Shown here piece by piece: positions 1 to 4,340 of a stretch of DNA of 6,976 nucleotides. The notes below the pieces were generated by a model, which ran no database searches, was not told the DNA's origin, and saw only the letters and a program-made list of their open reading frames with translations. The DNA is from Clostridia bacterium (GTDB lineage Bacteria; Bacillota; Clostridia; UMGS1810). Every line of letters begins with the position of its first letter. Position 1 is the first letter of the stretch. Made by a program: the position numbers and the translations under genes. The DNA is taken from the NCBI GenBank assembly GCA_017629325.1, contig JAGBXL010000198.1, positions 1 to 6,976 of the forward strand, given 5' to 3'.

Positions 1-70
1 CTAAATTTCTTTTTAAATTTGCTAAAAAGTAACAGATTTTCAATAATTACAAAAAAATTTCAAAAATTGC

Positions 71-99
71 TTGCAATATTCTTTTTTTTCTGCTATAAT
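71..99 (+). promoter_or_regulatory. sigma-A promoter of rpmB with extended -10
   Basis: A -35 like TTGCAA (71-76) is separated by 17 bp from a perfect TATAAT (94-99). TGC directly precedes the -10, giving the extended form TGnTATAAT (91-99). Transcription would start near 106, leaving a leader of about 40 nt before the L28 start codon. A small dyad, ATTGC-TT-GCAAT (66-77), overlaps the -35 box. It could bind a regulator, but nothing else supports that. Confidence 0.75.
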
Positions 100-145
100 A
101 ACTTTTGTTTTATGAATGGGTAAATTATTTAGGAGGTGCATATAA

Positions 146-331
146 ATGGCTAAATGCGAAATTTGTGGTAAAGGCGTTGCTTTTGGTATTAAAGTCAGCC
201 ACTCACACAGAAGATCAAACAGAACATGGAAAGCTAATGTAAGAAGCGTTAAAGCTCTTATAAACGGTGCTCCCAAAAGAGTTAACGTTTGCACAAGCTG
301 CCTTCGTTCAAACAAGGTAGAAAGAGCATAA
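146..331 (+). CDS. rpmB: 50S ribosomal protein L28
   Basis: Large-subunit ribosomal protein L28 (bL28), 61 residues, the usual length for Gram-positive members. The N-terminus MAKCEICGKG, the central HRRSNRTWKAN stretch and the C-terminal CTSCLRSNKVERA are characteristic. Two CxxC pairs (Cys4/Cys7 and Cys49/Cys52) make this the cysteine-containing form, which in the family binds a zinc ion; zinc binding is inferred from those residues. The start is fixed by a near-perfect AGGAGGTG (131-138) seven bases upstream of ATG. The gene has its own promoter (71-99) and its own terminator (429-457), so it appears to be a single-gene transcription unit. A minus-strand reading frame across it (40-315) lacks family features and is a shadow. 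Confidence 0.97.
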   Translation: MAKCEICGKGVAFGIKVSHSHRRSNRTWKANVRSVKALINGAPKRVNVCTSCLRSNKVERA

Positions 332-336
332 TTTAT

Positions 337-386
337 TTAACCTCCAAACCTTTGCTTTGCAGCTTTTAAGGTTATAGTTAGGTTAA
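337..386 (+). other. nested inverted repeats in the rpmB 3' untranslated region
   Basis: Directly after the rpmB stop, TTAACCT (337-343) can pair with AGGTTAA (380-386), and inside it AACCTT (347-352) can pair with AAGGTT (368-373). Together they could fold into one arm with an internal loop. No T tract follows, so this is not a terminator. It may stabilise the 3' end of the mRNA, or be chance in A+T-rich DNA. Confidence 0.3.
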
Positions 387-428
387 TATATTGCTTGCTT
401 GCAAGGCAAGGTAACAAATTTTTAAGAT

Positions 429-467
429 AAACCCCGACTAAGTTTTAGTCGGGGTTTGTTTTATTTT
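429..467 (+). terminator. Rho-independent terminator of rpmB
   Basis: A 13-bp perfect stem (429-441 with 445-457) carries a CCCCGAC / GTCGGGG core and a 3-nt loop. It is followed by the T-rich tail GTTTTATTTT. It lies about 100 nt after the rpmB stop, the only upstream plus-strand gene. This is the most GC-rich hairpin in the left part of the window. Confidence 0.92.
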
Positions 468-499
468 GTAAAAGAGAAAAGATATAAGATAAAAGTGAA

Positions 500-715
500 T
501 AAAAATGGTTGGTGGTGCATGAAAATTTAATTGAATTTTTATGCACCACCCTTGGAGATAGGAAAAATGATTTAGAATTGGCAAACTGAATGCAATCCAA
601 GATATATCTTGGATTGCACGATAGCCCGAAGCTGTACAGAGGTACTGCGAGTGGTGAAGTTTGTCAATAGCAAAAGGCATAATATAAGGAAAAATATCGT
701 AAAACGATATTTTTT
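500..715 (+). ncRNA. candidate structured small RNA, family not recognised
   Basis: The 355 bases between the rpmB terminator and glmS have no credible protein gene but contain several stems. The first is an 18-bp hairpin (511-528 with 533-550) with an AATT loop. Next comes a three-way junction: closing stem 577-587/658-668 (11 bp), a perfect 12-bp hairpin 591-602/607-618, and a weaker arm around 631-648 with one T-T mismatch. The terminator hairpin at 689-715 follows. Wobbles at 521/540, 528/533, 581/664 and 689/715 are all G-U pairs in a plus-strand RNA and would be A-C mismatches on the minus strand, so the transcript is probably plus-strand. The promoter is weak (TTGTAA at 466-471, TAAAAG at 490-495), so the 5' end near 500 is a guess. 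I cannot match it to 6S RNA, tmRNA, RNase P RNA, SRP RNA or a riboswitch class I know. An inactive repeat element is the main alternative. Confidence 0.42.
689..715. terminator. hairpin terminator, probably bidirectional
   Basis: An 11-bp perfect A+T-rich stem (690-700 with 704-714), extended by a G-T wobble at 689/715, with an AAA loop. On the plus strand it ends in six T's, which would terminate the candidate small RNA. On the minus strand it ends in ATATTTTTCC about 100 nt after the glmS stop codon and is the best visible terminator for glmS. The low GC content of the stem limits confidence in its strength. Confidence 0.6.
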
Positions 716-814
716 ACATATCAAAATTTTTATTGCTTAGCATATCATACACACTATTATTTGTATTTATCCCCGCCTTTTGCGTTCTGGATTATTTTTA
801 CATCTCCAACATTT

Positions 815-2605
815 TTATTCCACTGTAACAGACTTAGCAAGATTTCGTGGTTTATCAATGTCGCACCCCTTTTGTAGTGCGGCATAATATGTTAAAAAAT
901 GTGCAGGAACTATTGAAACTAAGGGAGATAAAAATTCGTGAACATCGTCTATAACAATACTATCTTTATGAGATGATATTCCCTTAAGAGATACCGAAAG
1001 CACCTTTGCACCCCTTGATTTAACTTCTTTAATATTACTTCTTGTGTTGAGGTTTATATTTTCCTGGGTTATTATAGCTATAACGGGTGTACCCTTTTCA
1101 ATAAGTGCAATAGGCCCGTGCTTTAATTCGCCTGCGGGGAAGCCTTCTGTGTGAATATATGAAATTTCCTTTAGTTTAAGGCTTGCCTCTAAGCTTGAGT
1201 AATAATCAAGCCCTCGTCCTATATAAAAGCAGTGGTCTTTTTCTAAAAGGTATTCCTGGGCAAGAAGCTTATATTTTTCTTTTTCCAGGCAAAGACCCTC
1301 TATAACATTTGCCGCAAGGCTAAGTTCCCTCTTAAGATTTATGGCTATTAAATTTTTAACCGATGCTGCCATAATGCTAAGTAGTGCAAGCTGGGCTGTG
1401 TAGGCTTTGGTTGAAGCAACGGCAATTTCAGCCCCGGCATAAAGAAGAAGTGCGTGGTCTGCCTCGCGATAAAGAGTGGAGCCCGGGGTGTTTGTTAGTG
1501 CTATACTTTTATAGCCCATTTCTTTTATATTAACAAAGGCTGCCCTCATATCTGCCGTTTCGCCGCTTTGTGATATAAAAATAAAAATTGGTTTTTTACT
1601 AAGACGCGGCATATTTGTTTTGAATTCGCTTGCAATAAATGCATCTGCCGCCTTACCTGCAATTTTTTCAAAATAAACCCTGCCCACAAGGGCTGCGTGA
1701 TAGCTTGTGCCACAGGCTATAATATATATTTTGTCTGCTTTTTTTATATCATTACATATTTTTTCGTTTATTTTAAGAGTGCCATCTGGCATAGAATATT
1801 CCTTTATTATTCGTCTTATAACAGAGGGCTGCTCTTCAATTTCCTTAAGCATATAGTGAGGATATGCACCTTTTTGGATATCTTCGGGATCTAAATGAGC
1901 CTCAAATGGCTCTTTTTTTATTTCTTTTCCGTAGGAGGTGAAGATTTTTATTTTATCTTTTGTTATTACAGCAAATTCCTTATCGGCTATTTCAAAAAAC
2001 TTATTTGTTTTTTCAAGCATTGCTCCCATATCGCTGCCAAGCATATTAAAGCCTTCTCCTTTTCCTATTAAAAGAGGAGATTTATTTTTTACCGCATACA
2101 GAGTATCGGGATTTAAAAGATCCATTATTCCAAGAGCATAGGAGCCTTCCAGCTCTGCCATAATGTGTTTTATGGCAGAGACTACATCTTCCCCCTCTGA
2201 AACAAATTTTTCAAGAAGCCACACTACCTTTTCGCTGTCGGTTTTACTTTTAAAATCTATTCCCTTTAAATATTTTTTCTTTATTTCAGCTTCATTTTCT
2301 ATTATGCCATTGTGAACAAGAGCAAAACGATGGCCCAAATGCGGATGAGCATTTTCCCGGGAGGGTTTTCCGTGAGTTGCCCAGCGGGTGTGTCCAATGC
2401 CGATGGAGCCTCCTGCCAATTTACCGTCGTCTGTTTCTTTTATTAAATTTTCAAGTTTTCCTATCGTCTTAAAAAGCTGAAAGCTATTTTCAAAATAGGT
2501 TACTATCCCTGCTGAATCGTAGCCTCTGTATTCGAGCTTTGAAAGACCTGCAAGAAGATGGGCAGAAGCATTTTCTTCTCCCACATAACCAACTATTCCG
2601 CACAT
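815..2605 (-). CDS. glmS: glutamine--fructose-6-phosphate aminotransferase (isomerizing)
   Basis: Cytoplasmic enzyme that converts fructose-6-phosphate and glutamine to glucosamine-6-phosphate and glutamate, the entry step to UDP-GlcNAc, peptidoglycan and other amino sugars. The protein has 596 residues, in the normal range of about 600. The N-terminal class II glutaminase domain starts MCGIVGYVG; Cys2 becomes the nucleophile after Met removal. It continues with GYDSAG (29-33 region), HTRWATHG (72-79) and NGIIEN (99-104). Two SIS sugar-isomerase domains follow, with CGTSYHA (298-304), SQSGET (345-350), STKAYTAQ (398-405), GRG (463-465) and LKHGP (494-498). The C-terminus KPRNLAKSVTVE is the family's conserved tail with the catalytic lysine. 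AAGGAAG, seven bases before ATG, supports the start. It is transcribed alone and divergently from the small-gene run; its leader contains no glmS ribozyme. Confidence 0.98.
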   Translation of the reverse strand: MCGIVGYVGEENASAHLLAGLSKLEYRGYDSAGIVTYFENSFQLFKTIGKLENLIKETDDGKLAGGSIGIGHTRWATHGKPSRENAHPHLGHRFALVHNGIIENEAEIKKKYLKGIDFKSKTDSEKVVWLLEKFVSEGEDVVSAIKHIMAELEGSYALGIMDLLNPDTLYAVKNKSPLLIGKGEGFNMLGSDMGAMLEKTNKFFEIADKEFAVITKDKIKIFTSYGKEIKKEPFEAHLDPEDIQKGAYPHYMLKEIEEQPSVIRRIIKEYSMPDGTLKINEKICNDIKKADKIYIIACGTSYHAALVGRVYFEKIAGKAADAFIASEFKTNMPRLSKKPIFIFISQSGETADMRAAFVNIKEMGYKSIALTNTPGSTLYREADHALLLYAGAEIAVASTKAYTAQLALLSIMAASVKNLIAINLKRELSLAANVIEGLCLEKEKYKLLAQEYLLEKDHCFYIGRGLDYYSSLEASLKLKEISYIHTEGFPAGELKHGPIALIEKGTPVIAIITQENINLNTRSNIKEVKSRGAKVLSVSLKGISSHKDSIVIDDVHEFLSPLVSIVPAHFLTYYAALQKGCDIDKPRNLAKSVTVE

Positions 2606-2640
2606 ATAAAAACTTCCTTTCTGTTTTGCAATATGCAGCT

Positions 2641-2665
2641 ATTTTACCATTGTGAATTAATTCGT
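2641..2665 (-). promoter_or_regulatory. possible glmS promoter
   Basis: Reading the minus strand, TGGTAAAAT (complement of 2641-2649) is an extended -10 of the TGnTAnAAT type, placed about 36 nt upstream of the glmS start codon. The -35 region 17 bp further upstream (about 2660-2666) is poor, as is common for extended -10 promoters. The implied leader is short, about 30 nt, leaving no room for a ribozyme or riboswitch downstream of this start site. Confidence 0.4.
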
Positions 2666-2689
2666 CTATAAAGCCTTCTTAACATTATT

Positions 2690-2720
2690 TTGCCAATATT
2701 TTTTCACATTATCCTATATA
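2690..2720 (+). promoter_or_regulatory. weak candidate promoter of the three-small-gene run
   Basis: TTGCCA (2690-2695) and TATATA (2715-2720) are placed like -35 and -10 boxes, but the 19-bp spacing is too long for a good sigma-A site. CAATATT (2694-2700) followed after 14 bp by TATATAAA (2715-2722) bears some resemblance to a sporulation sigma-E site, but is not a clear match. The stretch is very A+T-rich, so either could be chance. The promoter class is unresolved. Confidence 0.25.
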
Positions 2721-2757
2721 AAAGCATATATATGTTAAAAGAAAGGTTGTGGCTCAT

Positions 2758-3021
2758 TTGAATTCAAACCAAAATGAAGATATTTTAAAAAATCTTATAA
2801 ACAATATTGAAAAAAACAAAATGCCAAAGGGCAATCTAACTCAAAATGATATAAGAGAAAAAATCAAAAGCGTAAACAAAAACGAAGTTATTAAAAAGCT
2901 TCAGAATATGGGTCTTGGAAATGCTGCAAGAATGCTCCAAAATATGACAGACGAAGAAATTATAAGAGAAGTTTCAAAGAACCCTGCAATATTAAAAAAG
3001 CTTAATTCTTTATTAAAGTAA
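2758..3021 (+). CDS. small helical protein of unknown function, first of a three-gene run
   Basis: A protein of 87 residues (90 if read from GTG at 2749), not recognised by name. It is Lys/Asn/Glu-rich, has no signal peptide, membrane segment or cysteine, and looks almost wholly alpha-helical. A run near residues 48-62 (KLQNMGLGNAARMLQNM) is amphipathic, and the C-terminus reads NPAILKKLNSLLK. The only good Shine-Dalgarno, GAAAGG (2741-2746), lies 2 nt before GTG at 2749, which is too close, but 11 nt before TTG at 2758, which suits an AAGG core; I therefore chose TTG. Twelve bases separate it from the next gene, whose ribosome binding site overlaps this stop codon, so the genes are surely co-transcribed. 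Similar small proteins occur in Clostridia to my recollection, but no function is known to me. Confidence 0.8.
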   Translation: MNSNQNEDILKNLINNIEKNKMPKGNLTQNDIREKIKSVNKNEVIKKLQNMGLGNAARMLQNMTDEEIIREVSKNPAILKKLNSLLK

Positions 3022-3033
3022 GGAGATTTTGTT

Positions 3034-3330
3034 ATGGCTGATGATATGACAGATAAATTAAAAGATATTTTAAATAACCCCGATATTATGAATATGCTAT
3101 CTTCCCTCTCCGGAGGCGGAAATGAAAGAAATGATGTTTCTTCCGATTCAGGTGATATTGCATCGAGTGTTAAAAGTGTGCTTTCAAATCTTGGCAGTGA
3201 AAACGATAAAAGAGTTAATCTTTTATACGCCCTGAAACCCTATATGAGAGGAAGACGGGCAGACAGCCTTGATAGAGCAATTAAAATGATTAAACTAACA
3301 AAATTAAGTTCAATATTAAAGGATTTATAA
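3034..3330 (+). CDS. small clostridial-type protein of unknown function, second of the run
   Basis: A 98-residue, probably cytoplasmic protein in three parts. The N-terminal helix (about 1-27) contains NPDIMNMLSSL. A polar, flexible Gly/Ser/Asp linker follows (27-44). The C-terminal half (45-98) is helical and basic, with LLYALKPYMRGRRADSLDRA (63-82) and then IKMIKLTKLSSIL. The pattern 'L-ALKPY-- ... R---D-AI--I' recurs, from memory, in uncharacterised small proteins of Clostridia. The basic, Arg-rich C-terminal half could bind nucleic acid or membrane phosphate, but this is only inference. TAAGGAG (3019-3025), overlapping the previous stop, lies 8 nt before ATG and fixes the start. The next gene follows after 10 bases. 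Confidence 0.85.
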   Translation: MADDMTDKLKDILNNPDIMNMLSSLSGGGNERNDVSSDSGDIASSVKSVLSNLGSENDKRVNLLYALKPYMRGRRADSLDRAIKMIKLTKLSSILKDL

Positions 3331-3340
3331 GGGGTGCTTT

Positions 3341-3667
3341 ATGTATAAAAGATATTATGACGGTTACGGCACGCAGAATATGCAAAAAAACGGCGGTGAA
3401 ATAATTGTTCCGGAAAACCTTGCATCTACGGTAAGCAAGAGTACCTCCCCTCAAGTGCAAGACGAAAAACCTCTCGATGACATTTCAATTTCTGCATGCC
3501 CGGAAAAAAGAAACATTTTAAATCTGCCCTGCGAAATTGACGATTTAATACTTATTGGAATTCTTTTATTTATTCTTCTTGGAAACGATAATAATGACAA
3601 TGATAATGGAAGCGATATTTTTACTCTCATTATTATAGGCATTATTCTCTTTTCTGATATTCTTTGA
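3341..3667 (+). CDS. small membrane-associated protein with two hydrophobic segments, third of the run
   Basis: A 108-residue protein of unknown function. The first 65 residues are polar, begin with the Tyr-rich MYKRYYDGYG, and contain Cys53 and Cys64. Two short hydrophobic segments follow, about 69-80 (LILIGILLFILL) and 94-105 (FTLIIIGIILF), separated by an Asn/Asp-rich acidic loop (GNDNNDNDNGSD, 81-92). Each segment is preceded by acidic residues (IDD and SDI). They are short for transmembrane helices and may form a hairpin or lie in the membrane surface. I recall similar small 'DDL-LLG-L--LL' proteins in spore-forming Clostridia, but cannot assign a role. The start ATG follows AAGGGGTG by 4 nt. 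No separate terminator follows except the palindrome at 3706-3738. Confidence 0.82.
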   Translation: MYKRYYDGYGTQNMQKNGGEIIVPENLASTVSKSTSPQVQDEKPLDDISISACPEKRNILNLPCEIDDLILIGILLFILLGNDNNDNDNGSDIFTLIIIGIILFSDIL

Positions 3668-3681
3668 TTAGCTCATATCTA

Positions 3682-3710
3682 TTGACACAGAATAAAATGC
3701 ATTGTATAAT
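3682..3710 (+). promoter_or_regulatory. consensus sigma-A promoter of the TetR-family gene
   Basis: Perfect TTGACA (3682-3687), 17-bp spacer, perfect TATAAT (3705-3710). The start site would fall near 3717, inside the 5' arm of the palindrome at 3706-3738. A full-consensus promoter in front of a regulator gene suggests it is normally held down by a repressor, most simply the TetR protein itself. Confidence 0.88.
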
Positions 3711-3738
3711 AAATCCAACATAGTGTTGGGTTTATTAT
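3706..3738 (+). promoter_or_regulatory. 15-bp-arm palindrome: candidate TetR operator and/or terminator of the upstream run
   Basis: Arms 3706-3720 and 3724-3738 are complementary, with core CCAACA-TAG-TGTTGG, and a single T-G wobble at 3714/3730. The palindrome overlaps the -10 box and the presumed start site, the usual place for an operator in a self-repressed TetR-family gene. It is also followed by TTTTATTTT, so in RNA made from the upstream genes it would form a hairpin with a U-rich tail. RNA started at its own promoter near 3717 would lack most of the 5' arm and could not form that hairpin. Both uses are inferred; the wobble, a pair only in RNA, slightly favours the terminator reading. 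Confidence 0.6.
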
Positions 3739-3760
3739 TTTTATTTTGGGAAGTGATAAA

Positions 3761-4300
3761 ATGGAAACAAACAGAAGAGTTAAAATGACAAAAAGGCTCA
3801 TAAAAGAAGCTTTTATAAAGCTTATGGAAAAAACTAAGTTAAATAAAATAACGGTTAAACAAATCTGCGAAAATGCCGATATTAACCGTTCTACCTTTTA
3901 TGCCCATTACAGCGACCAATATGACCTTTTTAGCGAAATTGAAGAGGATATTATAAACATAACTCCCAAGGTAAGCCTTTATGAAAAAGGCCCTATTTTA
4001 AAAAATTTAACAAGCTTTTTTGAATTTATAAACGAAAATAAAAAGATATATAAAATAATTTTTGAAAATTCAACGGGAATGTATTTTAGAAATAGGGTAT
4101 TAAATAAGCTTTTTAACAGAGATGACAAAAACATAAGCTGGATTAAAACCGATTTACAGTTAAATTCTCCTATGCATTTTAAAATGCTTATGTGTGCACT
4201 TGGCGGATTTGCGATGGTTGAAAAATGGATTTTTGGTGAAATTGAATCTAGTCCCGAAGAATTAGCAACATATATGGCAAAATTTATAGAAAAAGCATAA
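3761..4300 (+). CDS. TetR/AcrR family transcriptional regulator
   Basis: A 179-residue one-component regulator. The N-terminal TetR helix-turn-helix domain covers about residues 8-55: the first helix KRLIKEAFIKLMEK, then KITVKQICENADINRSTFYAHYSDQYDLF (about 29-57), with the family signature 'I...ICE.A.INRSTFY.HY..K/Q..L'. Residues 58-179 are helical and form the ligand-binding and dimerisation domain, which is not specific enough to name a ligand. ATG at 3761 is preferred to the in-frame TTG at 3746 because GGGAAGTG (3748-3755) sits 5 nt upstream of the ATG. It has its own promoter and a palindrome suited to self-repression. It converges on nfnB and shares its terminator; its last codons lie inside that palindrome. 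Targets are unknown; the neighbouring small genes or the transporter-nfnAB unit are possibilities. Confidence 0.92.
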   Translation: METNRRVKMTKRLIKEAFIKLMEKTKLNKITVKQICENADINRSTFYAHYSDQYDLFSEIEEDIINITPKVSLYEKGPILKNLTSFFEFINENKKIYKIIFENSTGMYFRNRVLNKLFNRDDKNISWIKTDLQLNSPMHFKMLMCALGGFAMVEKWIFGEIESSPEELATYMAKFIEKA

Positions 4301-4340
4301 AAGAAATCGGATTTTATATCCGATTTCTTTTATGCTTTTT
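4290..4340. terminator. bidirectional terminator between the convergent TetR gene and nfnB
   Basis: A perfect inverted repeat with 23-bp arms (4290-4312 and 4318-4340) and a 5-nt TTTAT loop. The inner ATCGGAT/ATCCGAT core is the strongest part; the outer A/T arms provide the U tail for each direction. It contains the stop codons of both genes (4298-4300 on plus, 4330-4332 on minus), so both transcripts end immediately after, or within, the coding ends. Confidence 0.92.

Noticed and set aside
40..315. A 91-residue minus-strand reading frame across rpmB
   Set aside because: It is antisense to a certain ribosomal protein gene and has no family features; it is a shadow.
511..550. The long hairpin as a terminator on the minus strand
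   Set aside because: Its two wobble positions would be A-C mismatches in minus-strand RNA, and the T-rich stretch begins several bases away from the stem; there is also no minus-strand gene that needs it, since the 689-715 hairpin is closer to glmS.
591..618. The perfect 28-bp palindrome as a protein-binding operator
   Set aside because: No promoter of quality is close by, and it fits naturally as one arm of the three-way junction. Operator use is not excluded but has no support.
438..680. An 80-residue minus-strand reading frame between rpmB and glmS
   Set aside because: No ribosome binding site before its ATG, no recognisable domain, and it runs through both the long hairpin and the rpmB terminator region. 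The stems favour a plus-strand RNA instead.
500..715. 6S RNA, tmRNA, RNase P RNA, SRP RNA or T-box identity for the candidate RNA
   Set aside because: I could not find the conserved cores (long bulged rod of 6S, tRNA-like end of tmRNA, RNase P conserved segments, SRP apical loop, T-box sequence).
1697..2141. Plus-strand reading frames inside glmS, and similar ones inside nfnA and nfnB
   Set aside because: They are antisense to complete, motif-rich enzymes, lack ribosome binding sites and show no domain.
3746..3760. Five-residue longer TetR protein starting at TTG
   Set aside because: The ribosome binding site GGGAAGTG would then lie inside the gene, while it is well placed for the ATG at 3761.
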